Assembly (NCBI GenBank): GCA_013299115.1
Contig: JAAFKA010000012.1
Location: 62,001-126,000, forward strand
Direction: 5' to 3'
Length of the DNA: 64,000 bases
From: Cytophagales bacterium
GTDB taxonomy: Bacteria > Bacteroidota > Bacteroidia > Cytophagales > Thermoflexibacteraceae
Under the pieces are notes generated by a model that saw only the letters and a list, made by a program, of their open reading frames with translations, was not told where the DNA came from and ran no database searches. The position numbers were made by a program, and so were the translations under genes. How positions within the stretch are numbered: position 1 is the first letter of the stretch; the number at the start of each line of letters is the position of its first letter. This document shows positions 9,203 through 18,578 of this stretch, one piece after another.

Positions 9203-9805
9203 CTAATCCAAAAAACTATTCAATATTTGGTGGAAAATACCCAGTAATTTTGGTACTTCTACCAAATAATAATTTTTTGTGTCTAAGGTAATTTTGCCTT
9301 TTTCTAATTTTAGAAATTTCCACACATCGCCTGTTACTACACAACCGTAGAGGTGACTTACAGGCTTGCCTCTTTGCTCATTATACAAAACTGCTCCATA
9401 CATTTGGGCAGTACATTGGGCTTGTCCATACTCAAAATCCTCATCTTTAGCTTCTACAAACGTAACCACAGGGGCTTGCATCACACTCTTGCGTGGGTGT
9501 TTGGCAAAGAAAAAATCACATTCTCCCGATAAATCTCGGCTACTATCCACAGGCAAATCTTCACCTGAAAACATAGTAAACTGTTTATCGAAATGAACAG
9601 CTACTTCAGTCAAAATAGGCGAAATTATCCGTTCTGCTTTGCTCTTTTCATTAGTTAGTGGCAATCTTTCAGCCAATACCAACGACTGTTTCAGCCATTC
9701 AGAAGGTTCTACCAATTTGATTTCAGGAAACAACAATTCGTCGACTTCCTCTAATTCTAATTTTTCTAAGGTTTGTCTGAAACTCCTATAATTGCTATAG
9801 CCCAT
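9203..9805 (-). CDS. PD-(D/E)XK nuclease-like protein
   Basis: This 200-residue protein is of unknown function. I use the ATG at 9805 (MGYSNYRSFRQTL); the longer frame starts at 9835. It has a core that looks like a PD-(D/E)XK fold: GECDFFFA with a conserved Asp, then about 15 residues on VTFVEAKDEDFEYGQAQC, where E and K in VEAK would be catalytic, then a glutamine-containing helix (QAQCTAQMYGA). This pattern occurs in many Uma2- or DUF-type proteins of multicellular bacteria. The gene stands alone, flanked on both sides by the same three palindrome families, as if the block had been copied around it. Nuclease activity is inferred from the motif only. Confidence 0.6.
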   Translation of the reverse strand: MGYSNYRSFRQTLEKLELEEVDELLFPEIKLVEPSEWLKQSLVLAERLPLTNEKSKAERIISPILTEVAVHFDKQFTMFSGEDLPVDSSRDLSGECDFFFAKHPRKSVMQAPVVTFVEAKDEDFEYGQAQCTAQMYGAVLYNEQRGKPVSHLYGCVVTGDVWKFLKLEKGKITLDTKNYYLVEVPKLLGIFHQILNSFLD

Positions 9806-9900
9806 AATTTTGTGAATTGATAAGCAAATATACATTTTTTTGTTTAAAATTTCTATTTTGCAAGCCTTTTAAAACTTTATTTAATTTATCACAAAAAAGC

Positions 9901-10037
9901 CTTGCGGATTTGAGAATCCGCAAGCACTATAATTTGTGCTTTCGGTTGCTACAACCGAAAGGCAGTTTGTAAAAAAGGCTTAAATAAAGATGTCATCTTT
10001 TTCGAAAGATGACATCTTTATTTAAGCCTTTTTTACA
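9901..10037. repeat. Cluster of palindromes C-A-B; the B hairpin follows hsp20
   Basis: Family C is CTTGCGGATT/AATCCGCAAG (9901-9924). Family A is CTTTCGGTTG/CAACCGAAAG (9939-9961). Family B (9968-10037) has arms of over 30 bases sharing AAAGATG(A/T)CATCTTT and an AAAAAAGGCTTAAA outer stem. The B hairpin ends 17 bases after the hsp20 stop (minus strand) and probably terminates that gene. Confidence 0.85.
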
Positions 10038-10054
10038 AAAATTTGGAAAGAAAA

Positions 10055-10510
10055 TTACAAAATCTCCACTTCTATTCCTTTTTCGTCTTTGTCCACCGAA
10101 ATAATTTTAGGAACAGTTACAGACAACACGCCGTCTGTATATTTTGCTTCACTTTTTTCTGCTTGCACCGAGTTAGGCAGTGTAAAAGCACGTTGGAAGT
10201 TGCCATAAACTACTTCTCTGCGTACATATTTTTCGGTTTCGTCTGCCGTTTTTTGGTCTGCCACCACAAAAATAGTGAGTTGATTGCCCTCTACTTGCAC
10301 TTTGAAGTTGCTTTTTTGCAAACCCGCAGCAAACAAATCTATTCTAAAATGTGTAGCCGTTTCTACGATATTGGCAGAAGGCATCACAAAAGTTTCGTTG
10401 CCTATGAATGCACTAAAATCTGTCAAAAACTCTTTGCCTAAAAAGTTTTCGACTAAGTTTGTCAATACAGGTGTATTGCTGAAGTTCGAATAATGTTTTA
10501 CGAATGACAT
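10055..10510 (-). CDS. Hsp20/alpha-crystallin family small heat shock protein
   Basis: This ATP-independent holdase binds unfolding proteins in the cytoplasm. I choose the ATG at 10510 (MSFVKHYSNFSN, 151 residues); the extra 12 residues of the longer frame are atypical. The alpha-crystallin domain runs from about 45 to 140, starting at PSANIVETATHFRIDLF. It has LPNSVQAEKSEAKYTDGVL and the family signature GVLSVTVPK near the end. The length is normal. No CIRCE or other heat-shock operator was recognised upstream; that gap holds repeat elements instead. Confidence 0.93.
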   Translation of the reverse strand: MSFVKHYSNFSNTPVLTNLVENFLGKEFLTDFSAFIGNETFVMPSANIVETATHFRIDLFAAGLQKSNFKVQVEGNQLTIFVVADQKTADETEKYVRREVVYGNFQRAFTLPNSVQAEKSEAKYTDGVLSVTVPKIISVDKDEKGIEVEIL

Positions 10511-10681
10511 AATTGTAAAGTAGTTGAAGTTAAACCAAATAACCAATTACTTGTTACTGCACAATTACAATACCAAGCCAGCAAAAAATGACAAAAGGGC
10601 ATAATGCTATGCAAGCATAGTATTTTTGTCAGGTCGCAATGACATAATTTCAGTAGGTTCTTCGATTGCTAAGTTTTTTAT

Positions 10682-10932
10682 CGCAAAGTACGCTAAGTAT
10701 TAGGCAGCGTACACAGAAAAAATAACCTTTGCGTACTCTGCATATCCTTTGCGTACTTTGCGGTAAAAATGACTCTAATGAAATCTATAATTTCAGAGTT
10801 TATTTGGGATTTGATAATAAAAACAATACATTCGCCTGTCATTACGTTGACAATATTCGCAGCATGTTTAAGCCATTGCCAACGTAAAGTGCTTTCGGTC
10901 AGTAGTTGTCACTGTTCTCAAAGCCGAAAGTT
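10682..10932. repeat. Repeats in the gap between hsp20 and the phosphatase gene
   Basis: The divergent gap 10511-11027 holds three repeats. One is CGCAAAGTACGCTAAG..CTTTGCGTACTTTGCGG (10682-10763), of a family also seen at 14791-14858 and 20263-20352. Next is ACGTTGACAA..TTGCCAACGT (10843-10885). Then comes a CTTTCGGT..CAAAGCCGAAAG unit to 10932 that recurs near 26660-26702. A CTATGC/GCATAG palindrome sits near 10610. No credible gene was found here. Confidence 0.7.
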
Positions 10933-11027
10933 TAGCATGGTAAGATTTATTTTGTAGGCAATTATAAATTTTTCAAAATTTTTTATTTACTTTTACAACT
11001 AATTTTGGAAAAAGCCGTACAAGGCAA

Positions 11028-13070
11028 ATGCTAAACGAAAACAGATTTAAACTACTTTTTGCTGCTCTGGGTGCCATAAGCTGGTTATTGTGGGTGGTTT
11101 TGGTGCTGATAGAGCAACTCTTTCAGACCTACGAAACCCCCATAGATATACCTTTGTGGGGCAAGGCTATTTTTTTGAATGTTTTTATAGTCAATCTCTA
11201 CCTTTATTTTTCTAAACAAATAGACATAGAAGAAGACGGAGGCAATTTTTATAACCTGATTTGGGAGTCTTTTGTTACAGGCGTAACCACTACCTTGATT
11301 TCGGTTTTGGTAGTCCCCGTAATTACCTATTTGCACATTCGTTTTGATGTGATACAGGTCAATAATTCCTTGATTATCAACTTCTTAAAGCACCTCGAAT
11401 TGGGCTTTATGTTGATTTTCATTGTGTCTTTGTTTACGCGGTGGAAAAAGTTGATTTTGTATAAACGCACAGTTTGGGTACAAAAACTTTGGATAGTTTT
11501 TGAGTATGGGCTGGCTGCCACTTTGTTTTTACACTGCTTGGAAGTTGCTCAATTTCAGGGAATTAAGTTGCCTATTACCCTGCTTTTGGGCTTTATGGCA
11601 GTGGTTTTGTCGGTCAATTTGAGTTGGGTGGCTTTTCTCAATCTAAGGCAGAAAGGGCTGTTGATGTTTTTTTTGATAGTCATTATTTTTTGCATTGCCT
11701 ATTTTTATGAGGTCTTGCTGCAATACTCCGAAAAACATTTGATAGACATTCATTTGGCAGAAAGTCCGTTTATGCACACCTTGTTTATTTTTCTGATAGT
11801 CTATGCAAGTTTTGCCGAATTGGTGCTGTTTTTCAATTTGCCGACTTCCTCTGTTTTTGAAAGAAGGTTTGCCGAAATTACCAATTTTCAAAAATTAAGT
11901 GAGTCTATCTTGGCGGGCAGAACAGAAAGGCAAGTTTATGAAGTGCTGCTCGAAAGTGCCATGAGCATAGCCAAAACCAATGCAGCCTACTTAGAAGTGC
12001 TGAAAAATAATGAAATAATTTGTGTACATTTGAGTACAGAGGAAGCAAAAGGTATCAAAAAATTGTTGCAACAGACCAACTACCAATACCTAAATTCCAA
12101 AAAATTTAGTGCCAAAACTCTACCCAATTTGTCATCTGAAACTTCTTTTCAGTCTTTATTGGTCGTGCCGTTGATTTCGCACCAACATCATTTAGGCAAT
12201 TTGGTGTTGCTCAAAGAAAGTAACAATACCTTTGACAATGTGGTGCTGAACCTGATTAATACCTATGCTACCCAAGCAAGCATTACCTTAGAAAATTTTA
12301 GTTTGATTTCGCAAACCGTTGAAAATGAGAAGTATAAGACAGAACTCAACACAGCCAAAGCCGTAAAAGAAAAGCTATTGCCCAAAAATACTTACTTCAA
12401 ACACAACTTTGAGTTTTTTGCTTACACCTCCTCACCCGACCAGATTGGTGGCGACTATTACGACTATTTTAAGATTTCAGAGCAAAAATACGCCATTATT
12501 ATTGGTGATGTGTCGGGCAAAGGCACTTCGGCAGCTTACAATATGGCACAAATGAAGGGCATTTTTCATAGTTTGGTGCAGCTTGACCTCAGCCCCGATT
12601 TATTTATGAAATATGCCAATGATGCGTTGAGTGCCTGTTTTGAAAGAAGTTCTTTTGTTACAGCCTCTTATTTTTTGATAGATACCCATGTTCGCAAACT
12701 CTACTACGCAAGGGCGGGGCATTGCCCAAGTTTGCACTATGATGCTCAAAACCAAATAGTTAGCTACAAAGAGGGCAAAGGTTTAGGACTGGGCATCATG
12801 CGAAACGACAAGTTTATCAACCACATAGAAGTTTGCGTTGCAGCCTACAATGAAGGTGATTTGCTCATGCTCTACACCGATGGCGTGGTGGAATGTGCCA
12901 ATGCAAACAACGAGGAATACGGCTACGAAAGGTTGCAAAAACTCTTGCAAACTTGTGCCACCAGTCCCCTTAGCGTCATAGCCCAATTATTGCAAAAAGA
13001 CTTAGAAAAATTTGCAGGTACTGCCCAACTCAATGACGACTGTACAATGGTATTGGTGAGGTTTGGGTAA
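11028..13070 (+). CDS. Membrane-anchored GAF-SpoIIE serine phosphatase
   Basis: This is a probable sensor phosphatase that dephosphorylates anti-sigma-antagonist-type (STAS) proteins in partner-switching pathways. It has 680 residues. Residues about 10-270 hold seven or so hydrophobic segments. A GAF-like sensory domain follows (about 285-425), then a PP2C/SpoIIE catalytic domain (about 460-680) with metal-binding GGDYYDY (474-480) and GDVSGKG (493-499), and YTDGVVE and LNDDCTMVLV near the end. TAATTTTG at 11000-11007 could be the -7 promoter element. It is monocistronic, followed by a convergent protease gene after 21 bases. The ligand sensed by the GAF or membrane part is unknown. Confidence 0.88.
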   Translation: MLNENRFKLLFAALGAISWLLWVVLVLIEQLFQTYETPIDIPLWGKAIFLNVFIVNLYLYFSKQIDIEEDGGNFYNLIWESFVTGVTTTLISVLVVPVITYLHIRFDVIQVNNSLIINFLKHLELGFMLIFIVSLFTRWKKLILYKRTVWVQKLWIVFEYGLAATLFLHCLEVAQFQGIKLPITLLLGFMAVVLSVNLSWVAFLNLRQKGLLMFFLIVIIFCIAYFYEVLLQYSEKHLIDIHLAESPFMHTLFIFLIVYASFAELVLFFNLPTSSVFERRFAEITNFQKLSESILAGRTERQVYEVLLESAMSIAKTNAAYLEVLKNNEIICVHLSTEEAKGIKKLLQQTNYQYLNSKKFSAKTLPNLSSETSFQSLLVVPLISHQHHLGNLVLLKESNNTFDNVVLNLINTYATQASITLENFSLISQTVENEKYKTELNTAKAVKEKLLPKNTYFKHNFEFFAYTSSPDQIGGDYYDYFKISEQKYAIIIGDVSGKGTSAAYNMAQMKGIFHSLVQLDLSPDLFMKYANDALSACFERSSFVTASYFLIDTHVRKLYYARAGHCPSLHYDAQNQIVSYKEGKGLGLGIMRNDKFINHIEVCVAAYNEGDLLMLYTDGVVECANANNEEYGYERLQKLLQTCATSPLSVIAQLLQKDLEKFAGTAQLNDDCTMVLVRFG

Positions 13071-13091
13071 TTAACGTAAGTTGCGTAGTGC

Positions 13092-14747
13092 CTACTCCAC
13101 CACCAATTTTTTTGTTATTTTTCTTTGTTTGCTTTCCAACTGCAAGACATACACTCCTTTGGCAAGGCTTTGCGGGAGGGCAAAGGCAAGTTGAGTTTGG
13201 GCAACAGTAAATTGCGTAGCCCAAACAGTTTTGCCTGTGTTGTCTATCAGTTGGCAAGCAAAGGAAGTAGCCAAATGGCTGGGGTCAAATTGCAAATAAA
13301 AAGTGTCCGTTGTGGGGTTAGGAAACAACGTAATGCTGTTGTCCTCCATTGGTTTATTGTCGGCACTCAACACCAACATAGCACGTTTGAAGTTGGGAAT
13401 ACCATAGCCTAACTGCGTGTTGGGCGTGGCAAACAAGTGAGCAGACCTCCGCACCATGTTGATAATTTCCAAGTTGGTTCTTGTAGGGTTTGCCTGCCAA
13501 AGTCCTGCCACCAAACCTGCCACCAAAGGCGTGGCGTAAGAAGTGCCAGACCCTCGTGAAATACCAAAACTCGAATGAATGACTACGCCTGAACCCAAAG
13601 CAGCCACATCGGGTTTCACTCTGCCATCGGCTGTGTTGCCTTGCAAACTATTCGCCAACCAGTTGGAGGAGGCATCGACTGAGCCTATGGTAAGAATAGA
13701 GTCGGCATCGGCGGGCATTTTTATCTTTGTCCATTCTCTTTCAAACAAATTGCCTGCACTACTCACCACCACCATACCCACGCCTGCACAACCAGAAGCA
13801 GCCCTCGAGATAATGGAAGTCTTTCCGTTGAGGTCTGCTTGCGTGTAAGTAAAAGCAGGATTATTGAAATAATTGTAGCCCAATGAACTACTGATAATAT
13901 CTACGCCCAAACTGTCGGCTCTTTCGGCAGCAGCAGCCCAGTTGGTTTCTTCTATCCTATCGTCGAGGTTTCCTCTTACGTCTTCGGTTACAAAAAGGTA
14001 ATAAGAACCCTCAAAAGCACTACCAATCAACTCTTGTGGTCGGTAAGCAGCCAAAACAGACAAAACATTAGTGCCATGTCCTGCGGGGTCAAATCCGTAA
14101 ACATTAGTTGTACGATAGACAAAATTGTACGTACCCAAAATATTCATACGTGAGTAAGAAGTTTGCTTATTTTGGTCTATATTGGGGAAACCACTATCAA
14201 AAATTGCAATGGTTATTCCTTTGCCTGTATAGCCTGCATTGTGCATTTCATTCAGCCCTATCATAGCCACTTGGGACAGCGAATTGCCGTAATTTTCCTC
14301 TGTTCTGCCTTGTTGGTTGGTGGCATTGGAGGCTTTATCTGCCTGAAAATCAAGTAATTGTGGTGGGTCGTTTTGTCGCAAAGCAGTGGACAAAGAATTG
14401 GCTTGTTTCACAAAAGGCAACTGCCTGATGTTATTAAAAGTAGCCTCATTGCAAAGCACCACGCAAGCATTAAACCATTTGAGAGAATACAAGATTGTAA
14501 CCTGTCCTGCATTTTGCAAGGCGGTGAGGTAAGCAGGATTTACAGGCAAATCTTTGGTAGTAAGGCTTATTTTTTGCTTTGTCCGCCGCTGTATAGCTTT
14601 TTCGGTTAAAAACTCTTGGGGACGTTGCAAACTAAATGGCGAATTGGTTTTGTCCCTAAATTCAATCCAACGCGGGGAATTTTGGGCTACTAAGGCAAAA
14701 GGTAATTGCCAAAGGCAAAAACAGGTTATGAGGAGTAATTTTTTCAT
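13092..14747 (-). CDS. Subtilisin-like (S8) serine protease with T9SS sorting domain
   Basis: This secreted peptidase has 551 residues. The signal peptide (MKKLLLITCFCLWQLPFALVAQ) is followed by a prodomain-like region (about 23-170). The S8 catalytic triad is complete: D184 in IAIFDSGFPN, H224 in AGHGTNV and S403 in GTSYATPL, with the oxyanion Asn in SSAGN (about 333). The C-terminal 80 residues start at LFPNPTTDTFYLQF and end with GVYVLQLESKQRKITKKLVVE-like text, the pattern of a type A type IX secretion signal. The organism must therefore have a type IX system, although none of its genes are in the window. Confidence 0.93.
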   Translation of the reverse strand: MKKLLLITCFCLWQLPFALVAQNSPRWIEFRDKTNSPFSLQRPQEFLTEKAIQRRTKQKISLTTKDLPVNPAYLTALQNAGQVTILYSLKWFNACVVLCNEATFNNIRQLPFVKQANSLSTALRQNDPPQLLDFQADKASNATNQQGRTEENYGNSLSQVAMIGLNEMHNAGYTGKGITIAIFDSGFPNIDQNKQTSYSRMNILGTYNFVYRTTNVYGFDPAGHGTNVLSVLAAYRPQELIGSAFEGSYYLFVTEDVRGNLDDRIEETNWAAAAERADSLGVDIISSSLGYNYFNNPAFTYTQADLNGKTSIISRAASGCAGVGMVVVSSAGNLFEREWTKIKMPADADSILTIGSVDASSNWLANSLQGNTADGRVKPDVAALGSGVVIHSSFGISRGSGTSYATPLVAGLVAGLWQANPTRTNLEIINMVRRSAHLFATPNTQLGYGIPNFKRAMLVLSADNKPMEDNSITLFPNPTTDTFYLQFDPSHLATSFACQLIDNTGKTVWATQFTVAQTQLAFALPQSLAKGVYVLQLESKQRKITKKLVVE

Positions 14748-14790
14748 ATTTTTGAGTGAAATAATCTAATTTCTGTACCAAAATCATTTT

Positions 14791-14858
14791 AACCGCAAAG
14801 TAGGCTAAGATTTACGCAAAGTACGCAAAGAATAAAGTAACTTTGCGTACTTTTTCTT
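14791..14858. repeat. ACCGCAAAGTA..TTTGCGTAC hairpin repeat
   Basis: An imperfect palindrome, AACCGCAAAGTAGGC..AACTTTGCGTACTTT, in the gap between rlmD and the protease gene (both minus strand). It is the second copy of the family at 10682-10763 and 20263-20352. It lies just after the rlmD stop codon and may serve as its terminator. Confidence 0.7.
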
Positions 14859-14865
14859 TGAAAAC

Positions 14866-16305
14866 CTACCTTTTTTCCAACTTTACCACATTTTCCACAT
14901 GATGTGTATGCGGAAACATATCTACGGGCTGCACCGCCTTGACTACGTATTTTTCGTCTAACCAAGCCAAATCCCTTGCTTGCGTGGCGGGGTTGCAACT
15001 TACATACACAATCCGTTGCGGGGCTATTTGCAAGAGCATACGCACTACGTCCTCGTGCATACCTGCACGCGGCGGGTCTGTTATCACCACATCGGGCTGC
15101 GGGTGGTGCTGCATAAATTGTGGCGTGAGCAAATCTTTCATATCACCTGCATAAAATTCGGTATTTGAGATTTGGTTAATTTGCGAATTGAGTTGGGCAT
15201 CGGCTATGGCATCGGCTACATATTCTAAACCAATGACGTGCTGGGCTTGTTTTGCCACAAAATTGGCAATCGTACCTGTGCCTGTGTAAAGGTCATAGAC
15301 TATTTCCTTGCCTGTGAGTTGGGCAAAATCTCTGGCAACTTTATACAGTTGGTAGGCTTGGGCGGAGTTGGTTTGGAAAAAAGATTTTGCCCCAACTCTA
15401 AATTGCAAACCTTCCATTGTTTCTGTAAGATAATCTTTGCCATAAAAAACCTTTATAGTCAAGTCGTTAAGGGTGTCGTTTGCCTTTGGATTGTGGGCAT
15501 AGAGCAAAGACGTAATTTGTGGAAATTGCTTTTTGAGAAACTCCAAAACTTGTTCTATGGCTGTTTGGTCGTTTTCATAATAGGTAAGCAAAACCATGAC
15601 CTCGCCTGTATTGCCTGTGCGAATAATCAAGTTGCGGAGCAAACCTGTATGTTGCTTAATATCAAAAAAAGTCAATTCATTGGCAAGGACAAACTGCTTG
15701 ATTGCCAATCGGATAGCATTAGAAGGTTCGGGTTGGAGGTAGCAATTTTTGATGTCCAGAATTTTGTCGTATCTTTTAGGCACATGAAACCCAAGGGCAT
15801 TCATAGCCAATGGTGCTTGCAAAGTTGTTTCTGTTGTTTGGTCGGTTAAAACTTTTTCATCTGCGGTGAGCCACCTTTTATTAGAGAAAGTAAACTCCAA
15901 TTTGTTGCGATAAAACTTCGTTTCGGCAGAGCCAATGATGGGCATACAGTCGGGCAAGGGTATTTTGCCTATTCTTTCTAAGGCATCGATGACCTGCTGC
16001 TGTTTGTAAGCCAACTGGTCTGCATAACTCAAATTTTGCCATTTGCAACCGCCACAAACCCCAAAATGTTCGCAAAAAGAGTCGGTTCTTTTGGGAGAAT
16101 AGCGGTGGAAATGCACAGGCACTGCCTCCATAAAGTTCTTTTTTTTGAAAGTAACCTGCAAATCTGCCACGTCTTGAGGCACTGCACCCTCCACAAAAAC
16201 CACCAAATTATCTATGCGGGCTATGCTTTTGCCTTCGGCTGCAAAATCTGTAATGGTTATTTTTTCTAACAAAGGCAATACCTTCTTTTCCTTTTTTCGG
16301 CTCAT
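14866..16305 (-). CDS. rlmD: 23S rRNA (uracil-5-)-methyltransferase RlmD/RumA family
   Basis: This enzyme methylates a uridine of 23S rRNA with S-adenosylmethionine. It has 479 residues. An N-terminal TRAM domain (about 11-65, TDFAAEGKSIARIDNLVVF) binds RNA. The iron-sulfur cysteines lie in SFCEHFGVCGGCKWQN, with a fourth in KNCYLQPE. The SAM-binding region has VYDLYTGTGTIANFVA, and the catalytic Cys is in VSCNPATQARDL. E. coli has separate RlmC, RlmD and TrmA enzymes; Bacteroidota usually have one or two and the target uridine cannot be read from sequence alone. Its genomic neighbours are unrelated. Confidence 0.92.
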   Translation of the reverse strand: MSRKKEKKVLPLLEKITITDFAAEGKSIARIDNLVVFVEGAVPQDVADLQVTFKKKNFMEAVPVHFHRYSPKRTDSFCEHFGVCGGCKWQNLSYADQLAYKQQQVIDALERIGKIPLPDCMPIIGSAETKFYRNKLEFTFSNKRWLTADEKVLTDQTTETTLQAPLAMNALGFHVPKRYDKILDIKNCYLQPEPSNAIRLAIKQFVLANELTFFDIKQHTGLLRNLIIRTGNTGEVMVLLTYYENDQTAIEQVLEFLKKQFPQITSLLYAHNPKANDTLNDLTIKVFYGKDYLTETMEGLQFRVGAKSFFQTNSAQAYQLYKVARDFAQLTGKEIVYDLYTGTGTIANFVAKQAQHVIGLEYVADAIADAQLNSQINQISNTEFYAGDMKDLLTPQFMQHHPQPDVVITDPPRAGMHEDVVRMLLQIAPQRIVYVSCNPATQARDLAWLDEKYVVKAVQPVDMFPHTHHVENVVKLEKR

Positions 16306-16384
16306 CGGGGTAATTTTTAATTCTGAATTTTAAGTTTTTAGTTTTGTTTGTCTGACAATTTTTATAGAATAGAAACAATGTAGG

Positions 16385-16424
16385 CATTTGATTTATTAAA
16401 TGTAGATATTTGATTTATCAAATG
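16385..16424. repeat. Two adjacent CATTTGAT..AAATG palindromes
   Basis: CATTTGATTTATTAAATG (16385-16402) is followed at once by a near copy ending ATTTGATTTATCAAATG. They lie in the 490-base gap between rlmD and the next divergent gene, close to the rlmD start, and could be operators or fold in mRNA. No factor is identified. Confidence 0.55.
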
Positions 16425-16543
16425 CTCTGCTCTGTTTAGTTTTGCCAAAAATAAACAAAGTTCGGCAAGTTGTCAAATTTTGCCTTCATTTACAACCTTT
16501 CAAAAAAAATTGTAGCTATTTAAGTGTTTTTAGTTTCTCAACT

Positions 16544-16649
16544 TAAGTAGTTAGACTTAAATAATCGATAATATTTCAAGTGCTAAGTATCTGATTATCA
16601 GAATTATCTGACACCTTAAAGGTGTCGGATAATTAGGTTCAACTACTTA
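16544..16649. mobile_element. MITE-like element, copy 1
   Basis: A 106-bp element with imperfect terminal inverted repeats, TAAGTAGTTAGACTTAA at the left and TTAGGTTCAACTACTTA at the right. It contains a CTGATTATCAG palindrome and a GACACCTT/AAGGTGTC hairpin. Copies in the same orientation occur at 18317-18422 and 42886-42962. It contains no coding frame. Confidence 0.75.
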
Positions 16650-16794
16650 GGTATTTTCGGTTTCTCAAAACCGAAAGTTAAGGTTGTGGCAATATGTTTT
16701 CATAAGAAAGGCTAAGATTATGTAAGTTTTGGCAAAAAAAGTTGTTTTTCTCATTTTTTCTTGCTACATTTTGCTACACAAAACCAAAACTTTT

Positions 16795-18270
16795 ATGGAC
16801 AATGATTCACAACTCAAACCCGTAGCATTTTCCTACCAATTTATTGTAGTTGATTACCTGTTGCGGTGGCTGGCTCTTGGTATTTACAATTACCTCATTC
16901 CTTACGAACAAACTACACTTACTCACAAAATTGCTTTCGTTGCGGTGCAACTTGTCATAGCTGGTTTCACTTGTTTTTGGGTACTGGTGCATGAATATGA
17001 TTATTACAAGCTGGAAAACGAAATAGACAGCGAAGAAGGCATAGGCGAAAAATTTAGCAATGCCCTTAAAGTGCTGAACGTAGAAAGGCATTATCATATT
17101 CAACAAGACTTGTTATCAGTCATTTTGCGGTCATTTTTTGTGATTTCGGTCAGTTATATGATGATTGTTGTTTTTGTTCAAAACCGCAATATGTTGAGAG
17201 AAGACAGTACATACAGCATGGCAATCATAGGCATATTTAGTTTGGCTTTTTATGCTATTTTGTTGGGTTATGTTTCTTCTTTTAGTGTAAGTTTTTCGGT
17301 GCTTAAAAAGAAAAAAGAGGCAAGCAAACAACCTGTTGCTACCAAAAAAACTCCCGAAAAGGAAAAAATTGCAAGCAAAGTTACAGAAACCTCAGAAACT
17401 GCCGAATCTCCTTTGCAACCTGCCAAACCTAAACCTCGCCCTCAAGCTGAAAGAACTGTTGCCACACCACAAAATGCTCCAGCAACCATTGCAGCACACA
17501 TAGACGCAGACGTGCCACACGAAGTAGATGACAACGACATTGCTTTGATAGACATGGAGGGCAAAGTTCACAATTACGCCATGCGTATGCAGGAATATGC
17601 ATTGGAAGCAGTGGTCTTTTGTGGGTTATGTGTTACAGGTTTTATGATTGCTACTGCATCGGGCAAGATGGATTTCGCCTTGCTCAAAGCCTTTGGCACA
17701 AGTATTAACAACTTGGCAAAAGACATTTTAACTATGAGTTTCAAAGGTTTTGATGCCTACGCCTTGTTTAATTTGACTGCTGAAAATATTTTGTTTTTGC
17801 TTATGCTGTTGAGTTTATATACAGCTATGGCTTTTGTTATGGTGCTGGTTTCTCGTATCAAATTCAATGATTTGGTGGAAGACATAGACAATGCCATCAG
17901 AAAAGCACGCAACTATAACGACAAAGAGGAGGAAATATTTTTGCTCCAACTCCAACACGAAGCTGGTAGTTTGCAAGCCGAACAAGCCTTGTTGATAAGC
18001 ACCCGTTTGGCAGAGTTGAGCCAAAAAATTCAGGTGCAAATAGCCAAAGCAGACACCTATACTCACGAAGTTGAAAGTGTGTTGAACTACATTACGTTGT
18101 TCAGAAAAGCTGGCGTTTTCCTCTTTTTGCTCATGATATTATCGGGGCTGATGTTATTTGACCCTACGATTGCAGAATTTTTTGGTATTATGGGAATTTT
18201 GGTTTATTTTTATCGTTATTTTGACGATGCCAACCGCAAACGCAGATTAGCAAAATGGCAAAATGCGTAA
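16795..18270 (+). CDS. Unrecognised multi-pass membrane protein with a Pro/Lys/Thr-rich linker
   Basis: The family is not recognised. From the ATG at 16795 (MDNDSQLKPVAF) the protein has 491 residues; the frame extends upstream to a TTG at 16729. About four N-terminal membrane segments (about 20-180) are followed by a low-complexity hydrophilic linker (about 185-250) rich in K, P, T and A. Another membrane block follows (two or three segments, about 270-385). A helical, probably coiled-coil region (about 385-450, EEEIFLLQLQHEAGSLQAEQ) comes next, then one or two final membrane helices and a basic tail. It resembles TerC-like or channel-like scaffolds only in general shape. The gene is bracketed by two copies of the same MITE-like element. 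Confidence 0.75.
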   Translation: MDNDSQLKPVAFSYQFIVVDYLLRWLALGIYNYLIPYEQTTLTHKIAFVAVQLVIAGFTCFWVLVHEYDYYKLENEIDSEEGIGEKFSNALKVLNVERHYHIQQDLLSVILRSFFVISVSYMMIVVFVQNRNMLREDSTYSMAIIGIFSLAFYAILLGYVSSFSVSFSVLKKKKEASKQPVATKKTPEKEKIASKVTETSETAESPLQPAKPKPRPQAERTVATPQNAPATIAAHIDADVPHEVDDNDIALIDMEGKVHNYAMRMQEYALEAVVFCGLCVTGFMIATASGKMDFALLKAFGTSINNLAKDILTMSFKGFDAYALFNLTAENILFLLMLLSLYTAMAFVMVLVSRIKFNDLVEDIDNAIRKARNYNDKEEEIFLLQLQHEAGSLQAEQALLISTRLAELSQKIQVQIAKADTYTHEVESVLNYITLFRKAGVFLFLLMILSGLMLFDPTIAEFFGIMGILVYFYRYFDDANRKRRLAKWQNA

Positions 18271-18316
18271 AAAAGTAATAGTTGTTCAAAGAGTTATAAA
18301 AATATAAGCTACTAAC

Positions 18317-18422
18317 TAAGTAGTTAGATTTAAATAAACGACAATATTTTAAACCCTATATAGCTGATTATCAGATTTATCCGACACCTTTGAGGTGTCG
18401 GATAATTAAGTTCAATTACTTA
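18317..18422. mobile_element. MITE-like element, copy 2
   Basis: Same length and orientation as copy 1 and on the opposite side of the membrane-protein gene. Its ends are TAAGTAGTTAGATTTAA and TTAAGTTCAATTACTTA, and its core hairpin GACACCTTTGAGGTGTC is intact. Downstream (about 18468-18510) is a degenerate TTTGGCAG..TTGGCAAGG repeat; the rest of 18423-18578 shows nothing else. Confidence 0.75.
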
Positions 18423-18578
18423 TGACATTGATAAGTAGATTTTTAGTTTCTCGTTTTGACCCTAACTTTGGCAGGGTAGTGCGTACCATTGGCAAGGTTA
18501 AAGAAATTAAAAAGGTCAGTATCAAGTTATGGCTTAATTGTAATCAGATAGCATTAGACTAATTACACAAAAACTAAC

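Noticed and set aside
10769-10957. 62-codon plus-strand frame before the SpoIIE gene
   Set aside because: It is composed of two intergenic repeats that occur elsewhere without this frame.
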